Source: an uncultured Candidatus Melainabacteria bacterium
GTDB lineage: Bacteria > Cyanobacteriota > Vampirovibrionia > Gastranaerophilales > Gastranaerophilaceae
Direction of reading: 5' to 3'
NCBI GenBank assembly: GCA_934747325.1
Contig: CAKVGW010000013.1
Coordinates: 1-38,013 of the forward strand
Length of the DNA stretch: 38,013 nt
Shown here: positions 19,464-27,679 of the stretch, piece after piece
Layout of the letters: every line of letters begins with the position of its first letter
Position numbering within the stretch: position 1 is the first letter of the stretch
Program-made: the position numbers and the translations under genes
Notes under the pieces: generated by a model
What the model was told of the DNA's origin: nothing
Databases searched by the model: none
What the model saw: the letters and a program-made list of their open reading frames with translations, nothing else

Positions 19464-20366
19464 ATGGCAGGGAATAACATTTTTAGTGATAAAGATACAA
19501 TGGATATCAATGAATTAGCATCACTTAATGATGATATTTCGCCTGAATTAATTGAACAATTACAACAAAAACTGACACTGGATGCTCAAGCTTTAAGCGG
19601 CGAACCTCCTAAAACAGAATTTAATGAGAATGATGATTCTACCCTTTTTGAAGAACCCGTTCAAAAACAAGAAACTCCTATAGAAGGTATACAAATAGAG
19701 AATCCTGAAGAAACACAAGATAAGAATGAAGATGTAGTTGAAGAAAAAGAAGAAAAAGAAGAAACTCCACAACCTAAAAAAACAGTAAATATTGATAAAA
19801 GTATTGATGATAACTTTATAAAAAAATACAAAGCAAAACTAAATAAACAAAAAGTTCAAAATGGAGAAACAGCAAACCCTGAAGCAGTTGATGAAAACAC
19901 TATCAGTAATGCTGCTTTTACGGACATGCCTCCTGCTGAAAATAACAACATTGAAGAACTTTCTCAAGGCAAAATAACAGAGAAGCCGCTTACTCCTGAA
20001 ATTAAAAGCTACAATGACAGTTTAGATTTATTAGACGGCAATGTAAAATATTCAAAATATGTTATGTATATAGACCCACAAAATGTTGATTTTATAGAAA
20101 GTTTGACCGTTAAAGAGAGAAAAAATCTTATCAATAAAATATTAAAAGAACAAAACGATATTGCAATTACAAGACAACGTTTCAGAATGGTACAAACTGT
20201 AATCAAGCATGCTGTTGTAGCAATTTTAACAATTGCAATTTCAATTCCAATAATTTATATAACAATCAATGCTTCATTAGAAGCTTCAATTAATAATTAT
20301 AGACGTTCTCAATCAATGTTCCAAACCTTGTACAAACAAGGCGGAAAAATTAGAGCAATTAATTAA
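19464..20366 (+). CDS. Acidic, single-pass membrane protein of unknown function
   Basis: A 300-residue protein. Residues ~1-170 are acidic and probably disordered (runs of Glu, Asp, Lys, Gln, Pro, such as EEKEEKEET). A more structured part follows (~180-240, NVDFIESLTVKERKNLINKILKEQNDIAI), then one strong membrane helix (~250-275, VVAILTIAISIPIIYITI) and a short basic tail. I chose the ATG at 19464 (GAGAG upstream); an in-frame ATG at 19422 lies inside the -10 box and cannot be in the transcript. The gene overlaps the convergent gene by 4 bases at their stops. No family is recognised; it may scaffold something at the inner membrane. Confidence 0.75.
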   Translation: MAGNNIFSDKDTMDINELASLNDDISPELIEQLQQKLTLDAQALSGEPPKTEFNENDDSTLFEEPVQKQETPIEGIQIENPEETQDKNEDVVEEKEEKEETPQPKKTVNIDKSIDDNFIKKYKAKLNKQKVQNGETANPEAVDENTISNAAFTDMPPAENNNIEELSQGKITEKPLTPEIKSYNDSLDLLDGNVKYSKYVMYIDPQNVDFIESLTVKERKNLINKILKEQNDIAITRQRFRMVQTVIKHAVVAILTIAISIPIIYITINASLEASINNYRRSQSMFQTLYKQGGKIRAIN

Positions 20367-21163
20367 GCAGATTCTTTACCTAAAATTTTGTCTGCTGCTG
20401 AAAGTCCTAATTGGTAACCGCCGATTGAACAACAAACGAAAGCTAAACCTTTTGCTGTGCCAGGTGCTATTTTCATAAATTTTTGGCATACTTTTGATGT
20501 ATTTTTAGTATCACTCAATGCTTCAGCTTGTTTTTCTTTAAACATTCTAGTAGCTTTTTCTAAGAAAGGAACTTTTTTATACAAACCATCTCTTTCAACT
20601 ACAAGTTGTTTTCCATTTAATTTGTATTTACCTGTTTTTGCTATTAATTCTTCTTTTCCATCAACTATTTTATAAATTCCGTCAAGTTTAATGCTCATAG
20701 TTTTTGGATCATATTTCATATTCTTTGGAATTCCTATGATTTTTTTAGCCATAGCTTCTGAAGCAAACATAACACCTAAAGCAGTGCCTTCCTCAATAGC
20801 TGCTTCTTTTTTATTATCAGAACAAGCAACTTTTACAGCACCAGTTGCACAAATAATAGGGTTTATATTATCTGCCGTAAAGTTTAAAACTTTGCTAATT
20901 CCGCCAATTACTTTATCTGTTTTTGCTAAATTTTTAATAGATTCTTCTGCACTAATAATATCTGCAGATAAAGTATTATTTGAATATTTTGCAATATTAG
21001 AAACGCCTTTCGCAACATTTAAAGCTTGACCACCTGCGATATCAGCATTCATAGCACTTACAAACGGATTATTTGCATTAGCAGCAGAAGATGCACGTCT
21101 TGTAGAAAAAATACCGCCTGATGTTATTGATGGAAGAAATGCTGAAATTGCTAAACCTGACAT
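20363..21163 (-). CDS. Hypothetical protein with hydrophobic segments, 266 aa
   Basis: I recognise no family. The N-terminus is Ser/Ala/Gly-rich (SAFLPSITSGGIFSTRRASSAANANNP). The middle has hydrophobic helices (GTALGVMFASEAMAKKIIGI) and a repeated-looking beta region (LDGIYKIVDGKEELIAKTGKYKLNGKQLVVERDGLYKK). The C-terminus again has a hydrophobic stretch (GTAKGLAFVCCSIGGYQLGL). The ribosome site is distant (AAGG about 12 bases before the ATG). It shares the style of other unknown proteins here (25686-26000, 30694-32574): hydrophobic glycine-rich helices next to basic loops. Confidence 0.7.
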   Translation of the reverse strand: MSGLAISAFLPSITSGGIFSTRRASSAANANNPFVSAMNADIAGGQALNVAKGVSNIAKYSNNTLSADIISAEESIKNLAKTDKVIGGISKVLNFTADNINPIICATGAVKVACSDNKKEAAIEEGTALGVMFASEAMAKKIIGIPKNMKYDPKTMSIKLDGIYKIVDGKEELIAKTGKYKLNGKQLVVERDGLYKKVPFLEKATRMFKEKQAEALSDTKNTSKVCQKFMKIAPGTAKGLAFVCCSIGGYQLGLSAADKILGKESA

Positions 21164-21293
21164 ATTGTAATTTTACCTTCACTACTTTAGTATAAACACA
21201 CTACATTTATATAAAGTATTTTTGTAAAATTAAATTGCAGAAAAATAAAAAATGTTTACAATTATTTACAAAATTAAAACGATTACTCAATAA

Positions 21294-22637
21294 CTAAGCT
21301 TCTTCCGTATCTTCGTTTTCTTCAACAGGTTCTTTATAAATTTGAAGTTTTGTAATTCTTGCACCATCAACTTCTTTTACAGTAAATGTCAAACCGTTAA
21401 ATGAAACAGTGTCGCCAACTTGAGCAATCCTACCCAAAAGCTTCACCACAAGTCCTGCAATTGTATCAACATCATCTTCTTCAAATAAAGATTCTTTTAA
21501 ATCAAAGAACTTAACAAGCTCATCAATTCTCATCATAGCATTTGCGATATAAGTATCTTCGCCAATTTCCTTAATATCTGCTTCTGCTTCTTCGTCAAAT
21601 TCGTCTTGAACTTCGCCAATGATTTCTTCTAAAACATCTTCCAAAGTAATTAAACCTGACGTTCCACCAAATTCATCAATAACAACTGCAATTTGACAAT
21701 GAAGTTTTCTAAATTCAATAATCAAATTATCTAATGTCATTGTTTCAGGAACCAACATCAAAGGACGAATAAGTTTTTGAACTGAAAATGTTTCATGTTT
21801 CATAGCTAAAGAAAACAAATCTTTAACGTGAATAAAACCTAAGATTTTATCAATATTTTCCTCATATACAGGGTATCTTGTATATTGATTTTCTAAAGCA
21901 ACTTTATTTAATTCTTCATAGCTAATATCATTTGGAATACAAACCATATCGGTTCTTGGAATCATAACCTGTTTTGCCATTAAATCTGAAAATTTAAACA
22001 TGTTATGAAGCATTTCTGCTTCAGTTTCGTTTAAAACACCTTCGTTATAACTTGCATCAACCAACATATCTAATTCTTCAGTTGAATGAACCAATGATGC
22101 ATCCTCAGAATTAGCATGGCATGCAGAAAGGATTTTATTACCGGAAACTTCTAACAACCAAACAAAAGGTTTAAATATTGTTATAAAAATATCCATCGGT
22201 GTTGAAACCAACAATGCAATTGTTTCCGGATGTCTTAACGAAATACATTTTGGTAATTGTTCCCCTAATAGCACATGGAAATAAGTTACCAATACAAATG
22301 AAATTGGAACCGCTACAACGTGAGAAGAAACATGTGCCAATGAACCTGCAAATAATCTTATAACAGGCTCTATCAGTTGTACAATCGTAGATTCTGCAAC
22401 CCAACCTAGAGCAATACTTGCAATTGTTACACCAAGTTGTGCAGCTGCAAGCATTTTATTCACATCATCTACTAACTTCATAGCTTTTTTTGCATTAGAA
22501 TTACCTTCATTGCAAAGCTGTTCTAAACGGGTTTTTCTGACTTTAACAAGTGAGAACTCGGCTGCAACAAAAAAACCGTTAACAAATAGTAAAAATAAAA
22601 TTATAAAAATATTTATAAATATGTCTGTCAGGTCCAT
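21294..22637 (-). CDS. CNNM/CorC-HlyC family membrane protein (DUF21-CBS-CorC_C)
   Basis: A 447-residue inner-membrane protein of the family once called hemolysins and now linked to Mg2+/Co2+ extrusion. Domains in order: a DUF21/CNNM membrane domain (~1-190, with NGFFVAAEFSLVKVRKTRLEQL and LLGEQLPK), a linker (ELDMLVDASYNEGVLNETEAEMLHNMFKFSDLMAKQVMIPRTDM), a CBS pair (~205-330, YTRYPVYEENIDKILGFIHVKDL and IDEFGGTSGLITLEDVLEEIIGEVQDEFDEE) and a C-terminal CorC_HlyC domain (~345-430). The acidic tail is unusual. GAGAG precedes the ATG. It is divergent from rnpA and has its own promoter with a palindrome at the transcription start. Confidence 0.93.
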   Translation of the reverse strand: MDLTDIFINIFIILFLLFVNGFFVAAEFSLVKVRKTRLEQLCNEGNSNAKKAMKLVDDVNKMLAAAQLGVTIASIALGWVAESTIVQLIEPVIRLFAGSLAHVSSHVVAVPISFVLVTYFHVLLGEQLPKCISLRHPETIALLVSTPMDIFITIFKPFVWLLEVSGNKILSACHANSEDASLVHSTEELDMLVDASYNEGVLNETEAEMLHNMFKFSDLMAKQVMIPRTDMVCIPNDISYEELNKVALENQYTRYPVYEENIDKILGFIHVKDLFSLAMKHETFSVQKLIRPLMLVPETMTLDNLIIEFRKLHCQIAVVIDEFGGTSGLITLEDVLEEIIGEVQDEFDEEAEADIKEIGEDTYIANAMMRIDELVKFFDLKESLFEEDDVDTIAGLVVKLLGRIAQVGDTVSFNGLTFTVKEVDGARITKLQIYKEPVEENEDTEEA

Positions 22638-22656
22638 TTACTCTCAAATACCTTTT

Positions 22657-22700
22657 ATAGTTATAACTATTATATTACACTATACAAGAAAATTTTGCAA
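22657..22700 (-). promoter_or_regulatory. CNNM gene promoter with a palindrome at the transcription start
   Basis: Minus strand TTGCAA (22700-22695), 17-base spacer, TAATAT (22677-22672). Just downstream lies the perfect 14-base palindrome ATAGTTATAACTAT (22657-22670), covering the expected +1 region, a position suited to a repressor. Confidence 0.55.
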
Positions 22701-22723
22701 TGTTGAAATAAATAGTTAAAAGG

Positions 22724-22752
22724 TTTACATTAAAATGTCATAAGTGTATTAT
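22724..22752 (+). promoter_or_regulatory. rnpA promoter, probably leaderless
   Basis: TTTACA (22724-22729), 17-base spacer, TATTAT (22747-22752). The ATG at 22759 begins only 6 bases after the -10, about where transcription should start. No ribosome site is visible. Confidence 0.75.
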
Positions 22753-22758
22753 TTTATT

Positions 22759-23103
22759 ATGTTACCTAAAGAAAATAGACTTAAGAAAAAAAGTGCGTTT
22801 AACGCAACGTATAAAACAGGGAAAACCATTCATAAAGATGGCATAACTTTGTTTTGCGGTAAAAATAAAACCGGAGATTATCCTACAAAAATCGGTTTTG
22901 TTGTGAGTAAAAAAATACACAAAAGAGCAGTTAAAAGAAATCGCATAAAAAGACTTATGCGCGAAAGTGTTAGGCTTATTATTAAAAATAACGCTTTAAA
23001 TACTAATTGCATGTCTTTAATTTTTGTAGCATCTACGAAACTTCTTGGTAAGAATTTTGTAGAAATAGATAAAGCAATAAAAAAATTGGTAATAAAATTA
23101 TGA
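22759..23103 (+). CDS. rnpA: Ribonuclease P protein component
   Basis: Protein subunit of RNase P, which helps the RNA subunit cut the 5' leader from precursor tRNAs. The 114-residue protein has the family hallmarks: LPKENRLKKKSAFNATYKTGK, KIGFVVSKKIHKRAVKRNRIKRLMRESVR (the RNR motif, ~50-75) and the C-terminal FVASTKLLGK. I chose the ATG at 22759; an upstream GTG at 22744 lies inside the promoter. Unusually no rpmH precedes it; the neighbour is the divergent CNNM gene. The next gene overlaps it by 4 bases (ATGA), so the two are translationally coupled. Confidence 0.96.
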   Translation: MLPKENRLKKKSAFNATYKTGKTIHKDGITLFCGKNKTGDYPTKIGFVVSKKIHKRAVKRNRIKRLMRESVRLIIKNNALNTNCMSLIFVASTKLLGKNFVEIDKAIKKLVIKL

Positions 23104-23657
23104 TAGATGGGATTGTAACTCCTGCTCTTCGGGATATAGATTATTTAGCACCTGCAGCACCTTATCCTGTTATTCCATCAGGAATCACTGTGCATCAAAG
23201 TACATTATACCGTTATGCAATTCCTACGGATGAACAACCAACACTAACAATTTTAAACTACATCCCCGATTATAATGGGAATTTTATTAAACCCGGACAT
23301 TATGAATTAGCTTTATCTGATGATAGAGAATTTTTATATTTAATCGAATCAAAAGACCTTATTGCAGTAATTCCTGTATTTAAATTGGCAGAAAACGAAA
23401 AAGAGCTTAGAAAATATTACGAAAAGAATAAAGAATTATCAAAAGATGAAAAAGCAGAGCTAAAACGCAAAAAACGAAAAGAAAAATTTCAAAACATAAT
23501 TAATGCGAAGTATGCAAAAACAGGCGCAACTCCTCCGAAAGAATATGAACATATGGAAGCAACAATTGAATATGTTCAAAATGGCGGGTATTATCTTATT
23601 ATGTATGAAAAAGGATTTTTGCGCGCTTGGGGTGCTATAAAGGTTAGAAAAGATTAA
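23100..23657 (+). CDS. Hypothetical protein coupled to rnpA, 185 aa
   Basis: No family recognised. The protein has a beta-rich N-terminal half (ALRDIDYLAPAAPYPVIPSGITVHQSTLYRY..., PGHYELALSDDREFLYLIESKDLIAVIPV), a strongly basic and acidic helix (~100-135, ELSKDEKAELKRKKRKEKFQNI), then another beta region (EATIEYVQNGGYYLIMYEKGFLRAWGAIKV). There is no signal peptide or membrane helix. Its ATG overlaps the rnpA stop (ATGA), so it depends on rnpA translation. Linkage to rnpA may mean a role in RNA or ribosome-related work, but the sequence shows nothing specific. Confidence 0.78.
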   Translation: MIDGIVTPALRDIDYLAPAAPYPVIPSGITVHQSTLYRYAIPTDEQPTLTILNYIPDYNGNFIKPGHYELALSDDREFLYLIESKDLIAVIPVFKLAENEKELRKYYEKNKELSKDEKAELKRKKRKEKFQNIINAKYAKTGATPPKEYEHMEATIEYVQNGGYYLIMYEKGFLRAWGAIKVRKD

Positions 23658-23689
23658 TAATTTTCTTAATAGAAAAAGCCATAATAAAA

Positions 23690-23719
23690 AATGCGAGAAA
23701 GCTTGTACTTTCTCGCATT
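23690..23719 (-). terminator. Intrinsic terminator of nusA
   Basis: 12-bp perfect stem (23690-23701 with 23708-23719), loop CTTGTA, followed on the minus strand by TTTTTA. It lies just past the nusA stop; on the plus strand the T-tract is absent. Confidence 0.8.
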
Positions 23720-23741
23720 AAACATATTCAAAATTATTGAA

Positions 23742-24971
23742 TTATTCTTCAGTTTCTTCAACTTCTTCTTGTTGAATATCTTCTTCATCAAGAGCTTGTT
23801 GATTCATTTCTTCTTCAATTTCTTCTTGGATTTCATCAGAATCAACTGTTCTTTCTTCATCTTCAACAGCTTCTTCTTCGTAGTCGTAATTTGAATTTTT
23901 ACGAGCTTCTTCATCTTCCATTTGAGAAACGCTCTTAATATCAATCTTCCAACCGGTCAATCTGTGAGCAAGTCTTACGTTTTGACCTTCACGACCGATA
24001 GCTAAAGAAAGCTGATCATCAGGTACAACAACCAAAGCGTCTTTTGTTTCTTCATCGTCAGTCATAATATCAACAGACACTACTCTAGCCGGAGAAATAG
24101 CGTTTACAATGTATTCAACAGGATCCGGTGACCATCTTACGATATCAATTTTTTCGTTCTTTAATTCACCAACGATAGTTTGAATTCTTGAACCGCGAGG
24201 TCCTATGCAAGCGCCAACTGAATCTACTTCAGGGTCATTTGACCATACCGCAAGCTTTGTTCTAAATCCGGCTTCACGAGCAATAGATTTAATTTCTACA
24301 ATTCCGTCTTCAATTTCAGGAACTTCAAGCTCAAACAACTCCTTAACAATTTCAGGGTGAGCGTGAGAAACAATAACTTGTGGAAGTCTGCTTGTTTCTT
24401 TAACGTTAAGAACAAATACTCTGATTCTGTTACCAGGTTTATAGTATTCACGAGGGATTTGTTCTTTTTGTGGCATGATAGCATCAGTTTTGCCGATATT
24501 AACGATAACATTTCTATTTTCAACTCTTTGAATAATACCTGTTACCAAAGTACCTTTCTTTTCTAAGAATTCGTTTAAGATATTGTTTCTTTCAGCATCT
24601 CTAATTCTTTGAGTAATAACTTGTTTAGCAGATTGAGCTGCAATACGTCCGAATTGTTCAGGTGTAACTTCAATCTTAACTTCATCATCAACTTCTACTT
24701 CATCATCAATTTCTTGAGCTTCTTCTAATGAAATTTGAGTATCAGGATCTTCAACTTCTTCTACAACTGTTTTTGTGCTGAATACGCCAATTTCACCTGT
24801 TTGTTCATCTAAAATTGCTTCTATATTAGCAGCTTCTTTAACGTGCATGTGTTTCTTGTAAGCAGCTACCATAGCATCACATAATGATGCAATAAGAACT
24901 TCTTTAGAAATTCCACGTTCTCTTTCAAGCTCTTCGCAAGCTTCAAATAATGCTGTTCCGATTTTAATCAT
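23742..24971 (-). CDS. nusA: Transcription termination/antitermination factor NusA
   Basis: Binds RNA polymerase and nascent RNA and promotes pausing and intrinsic termination. The 409-residue protein has the polymerase-binding N-terminal domain (~1-125), an S1 domain (~137-200, GTLVTGIIQRVENRNVIVNIG), and two KH domains (~205-340, with SRLPQVIVSHAHPEIVKELFE, GACIGPRGSRIQTIV and LAIGREGQNVRLAHRLTGW). A long acidic tail (~350-409) replaces the repeated C-terminal domains of enterobacterial NusA. AAAGGAG precedes the ATG. It follows rimP by 98 bp, and infB does not follow: a strong terminator ends the unit. Its own leader probably carries a terminator-type attenuator. Confidence 0.98.
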   Translation of the reverse strand: MIKIGTALFEACEELERERGISKEVLIASLCDAMVAAYKKHMHVKEAANIEAILDEQTGEIGVFSTKTVVEEVEDPDTQISLEEAQEIDDEVEVDDEVKIEVTPEQFGRIAAQSAKQVITQRIRDAERNNILNEFLEKKGTLVTGIIQRVENRNVIVNIGKTDAIMPQKEQIPREYYKPGNRIRVFVLNVKETSRLPQVIVSHAHPEIVKELFELEVPEIEDGIVEIKSIAREAGFRTKLAVWSNDPEVDSVGACIGPRGSRIQTIVGELKNEKIDIVRWSPDPVEYIVNAISPARVVSVDIMTDDEETKDALVVVPDDQLSLAIGREGQNVRLAHRLTGWKIDIKSVSQMEDEEARKNSNYDYEEEAVEDEERTVDSDEIQEEIEEEMNQQALDEEDIQQEEVEETEE

Positions 24972-25069
24972 GTTTTTTCTCCTTTATATAAGTCAATAAG
25001 TTGAATAGTTGAAAGGTTAAAAAGTTTATTTTATTCGCTAACGCTCATATATTCTAAATAAACAATTCT

Positions 25070-25552
25070 CTAATCTATATATAATTTTGCCGACTGAATA
25101 TTCGTTTTCGGTATTTGTAATTCTTCGCCATCTTCGAAACGAAAAAAAGTTAAACCTTTACTGTCATCCCAATCTAAAATTTCGCCTTTAAATATTTTCT
25201 CGGTTTCACCTTCTAGCGGTTGTTTCAGCTTGAGACTAATTCTTCTTCCTTTGAAAATTAAAAATTCCTTATCGGATTTGAATTTTCTTTCTAGCCCGGG
25301 TGAAGATACTTCCAAATAATATTTAACAGGAATAAGTTCATCAAGAAAATCATTTAAGCTTCTTGTAACATTTTCACAATCATCCAACGTAATATCTTTT
25401 TCATAAGAATACAAATAAATTCTCAAAAACCACTTGTGATTTTCTTTCACAAATTCTATTTCTATAGGAATGAGGTTGTAACGCATTGCCGTATTTTCAA
25501 TAAGCGGTGTAATTTTTTCTAAGACTTCAAATCTGTTTACATCTTGCTTCAT
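25070..25552 (-). CDS. rimP: Ribosome maturation factor RimP
   Basis: Assists 30S subunit assembly. The 160-residue protein has the usual two parts: an N-terminal alpha/beta domain (~1-85, ITPLIENTAMRYNLIPIEIEFVKE, LRIYLYSYEKDITLDDCENVTRSLNDFLDE, then YYLEVSSPGLERKFKSDKEF) and a C-terminal SH3-like domain (~90-158). The VSSPG motif is diagnostic. A strong GGAAGGAG site lies before the ATG. The rimP-nusA order is conserved across bacteria. The leader contains a hairpin with a T-run about 15 bases past the predicted transcription start. Confidence 0.96.
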   Translation of the reverse strand: MKQDVNRFEVLEKITPLIENTAMRYNLIPIEIEFVKENHKWFLRIYLYSYEKDITLDDCENVTRSLNDFLDELIPVKYYLEVSSPGLERKFKSDKEFLIFKGRRISLKLKQPLEGETEKIFKGEILDWDDSKGLTFFRFEDGEELQIPKTNIQSAKLYID

Positions 25553-25596
25553 AACACTCCTTCCTTTAGTTTTGAGAATATTTCTTTTCCTAATAA

Positions 25597-25626
25597 AAAA
25601 AGAACGGGAATCGTACCGTTCTTTTT
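25597..25626 (-). promoter_or_regulatory. Terminator-like hairpin in the rimP-nusA leader (candidate attenuator)
   Basis: 11-bp stem (25597-25607 with 25616-25626), 8-base loop, followed on the minus strand by seven T. It lies between the predicted promoter at 25649-25677 and the rimP start at 25552, so any transcript from that promoter must pass it. It could also terminate the 25686-26000 gene. Confidence 0.65.
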
Positions 25627-25648
25627 CTAAGAAACTATTTACACTAAG

Positions 25649-25677
25649 AGTATATCAAAAAGTTCTAATTTTGTAAA
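25649..25677 (-). promoter_or_regulatory. Promoter of rimP-nusA
   Basis: Minus strand TTTACA (25677-25672), 17-base spacer, TATACT (25654-25649). Transcription would start near 25642, upstream of the hairpin at 25597-25626. Confidence 0.75.
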
Positions 25678-25685
25678 TCATTATA

Positions 25686-26000
25686 TTAAGGTTTATGAAG
25701 TGATTTTACAATTACTTGAACTATTTTCCCCAACGCAAGCATAATTGGGCTTGCAAACGGAATTGGTGTTAACAACCCAACCGCTCCGGCTATTATTGGT
25801 AAATCATCAATGGTTGTTTCTTTTTTTAACTTCTTGCCAACACCTTTTGTAATATTCAACATTGTACCTAGTTCAGACTTTTTATGTATCTTAGAAGTTC
25901 GAACACCTATTTCAAAACCATTTTTACTTGCCATAGATAAGCGTTTCGACGTTGTTTTCATATTTTGACGTGCATCATTTATTATTGGTAAAATCTTCAT
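25686..26000 (-). CDS. Hypothetical small protein with a hydrophobic segment, 104 aa
   Basis: No family recognised. A basic N-terminal half (KTTSKRLSMASKNG, RTSKIHKKSELG) is followed by KGVGKKLKKETTIDD and a hydrophobic Gly/Pro-rich segment (LPIIAGAVGLLTPIPFASPIMLALGKIVQVIV) that is probably membrane-inserted. It is divergent from lysS (70 bp). AAGG lies very close to the ATG, so the exact start is uncertain. A weak TTTACC...TAAAAA pair with 16-base spacing may drive it from just upstream. Confidence 0.65.
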   Translation of the reverse strand: MKILPIINDARQNMKTTSKRLSMASKNGFEIGVRTSKIHKKSELGTMLNITKGVGKKLKKETTIDDLPIIAGAVGLLTPIPFASPIMLALGKIVQVIVKSLHKP

Positions 26001-26070
26001 ACCTTAATTTTTACACAAAAAAATTTTATGGTAAAATTAAAATATAGTATTCTTAAAAGAGGAAGATAAA

Positions 26071-27606
26071 ATGACACAACAAGCAAAAGAGCCTATTTCG
26101 GCAAAAGAAACAATAAGACAAACAAGAATTCAAAAGCTTGCAGAACTAGCTGATAAGGGTATAAATCCTTATCCTTATGCGTTTGATAAAGACGCTGATG
26201 CAGCTGATTTGCAAGCTAAATACAAAGACCTTCCGGCCGGAGAAGAAACTGAAGATTTCTACTCAGTAGCAGGTCGTGTAATGGCAATCAGAAATTCAGG
26301 CATGTTCATCGACTTAATGGATGCAACAGGTAAAATCCAAATTTTCTCACACAAAGAAAACATGGATCCTGAAATGGTTAAAACACTAAAATTAGTTGAC
26401 ATTGGTGATATTTTAGGTTTTTACGGTTCAATCAGAAGAACTCCACGTGGAGAACTTTCTATCAAGGCTAAATCATTTAAAATGCTTTCAAAATCACTAC
26501 TTCCACTTCCTAATAAACAAATTAGCGAAGAAAAGTTAGAACAATTGAAGGCATACCATAACATGAACGATACTGAAACTAAGTATCGTCAAAGATATGT
26601 TGACTTGATTATGAACGAAAAAACCAGAGATACGTTCAGAAAAAGAAGTTTAATTATTCAAAAAGTTAGAGAATATTTAACAAAACAAGGATTTATCGAA
26701 GTTGAAACTCCAATGTTGCACACTCAAGCATCAGGTGCAAACGCAAGACCGTTTATCACTCACCACAATGCTTTAGATATGGATTTAACTTTAAGAATCG
26801 CACCTGAACTTCACTTGAAAAGATTAATGGTTGGCGGTTTAAGCGAAAAAATCTTTGAACTTTCAAGATGTTTCCGTAACGAAGGTATTGACACACGTCA
26901 CAACCCTGAATTTACAATGATTGAACTTTATCAATCTTATGTAGATTATAACGAAATGATGGTATTGACTGAAAATCTTGTAGCTTACGTTGCTCAAGAA
27001 GTTTTAGGAACAATGAAAATTCAATACGGCGAAAACGAAATCGATTTAACTCCACCTTGGGATAGAAAAACTATGTTGGGTTCTATTAAGGAATTTACTG
27101 GAATTGATTTTGGCGAATTCTTTACGGCGAAAGAAGCTTACGAAAAAGCAAAAGCTTTGCATATAGAAGTTGATGAAGAAATGAATTGGGGACAAATTGT
27201 TGAAGCTGTATTTGAAGCAACAGTTGAACCAACTCTAATTCAGCCATGCCACATTATTGATTATCCTCGTGAAATTTCACCTTTAGCAAAAGTTCATAGA
27301 GATAATGACAGATTAACAGAACGTTTTGAAACTAGAGTTAACGGTTGGGAAATTGCAAACGCATTTTCAGAATTAACTGATCCAATCGACCAAAGACACA
27401 GATTTGAAGCTCAAGCTCTAGCAAAGGCTAATGGCGACGAAGAAGCAATGTCTTATGATGAAGATTATATTAACGCTCTTGAGTATGGTTTAGCACCTAC
27501 AGGCGGTATGGGAATGGGAATTGATAGATTAGTAATGTTATTAACTAATTCTCCTACCATTCGTGATGTAATTGCATTCCCTACACTAAAAAAACAAGAA
27601 AACTAG
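26071..27606 (+). CDS. lysS: Lysyl-tRNA synthetase, class II
   Basis: Charges tRNA-Lys. The 511-residue protein has the OB-fold anticodon-binding domain (~65-150, VAGRVMAIRNSGMFIDLMDATGKIQIF) and the class II core: motif 1 (GFIEVETPMLHTQASGANARPF), motif 2 (FELSRCFRNEGIDTRHNPEFTMIELYQSY) and motif 3 (GGMGMGIDRLVMLLTNSPTIRDVIAFP). AGAGGAAG lies upstream of the ATG. It is monocistronic, ending in a strong terminator shared with the convergent phosphomutase gene. The tRNA-Lys gene lies near the right edge. Confidence 0.98.
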   Translation: MTQQAKEPISAKETIRQTRIQKLAELADKGINPYPYAFDKDADAADLQAKYKDLPAGEETEDFYSVAGRVMAIRNSGMFIDLMDATGKIQIFSHKENMDPEMVKTLKLVDIGDILGFYGSIRRTPRGELSIKAKSFKMLSKSLLPLPNKQISEEKLEQLKAYHNMNDTETKYRQRYVDLIMNEKTRDTFRKRSLIIQKVREYLTKQGFIEVETPMLHTQASGANARPFITHHNALDMDLTLRIAPELHLKRLMVGGLSEKIFELSRCFRNEGIDTRHNPEFTMIELYQSYVDYNEMMVLTENLVAYVAQEVLGTMKIQYGENEIDLTPPWDRKTMLGSIKEFTGIDFGEFFTAKEAYEKAKALHIEVDEEMNWGQIVEAVFEATVEPTLIQPCHIIDYPREISPLAKVHRDNDRLTERFETRVNGWEIANAFSELTDPIDQRHRFEAQALAKANGDEEAMSYDEDYINALEYGLAPTGGMGMGIDRLVMLLTNSPTIRDVIAFPTLKKQEN

Positions 27607-27621
27607 ATTTTAGAATAAATT

Positions 27622-27657
27622 AAAAAAAGCAGTGAAATTGAATTTCACTGCTTTTTT
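27622..27657. terminator. Bidirectional terminator between lysS and the phosphomutase gene
   Basis: Long stem with A-run and T-run ends (about 27622-27637 pairing with 27643-27657), loop of 5. It serves both convergent genes. Confidence 0.88.
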
Positions 27658-27679
27658 ATTATATGAAATTAATTATAGT

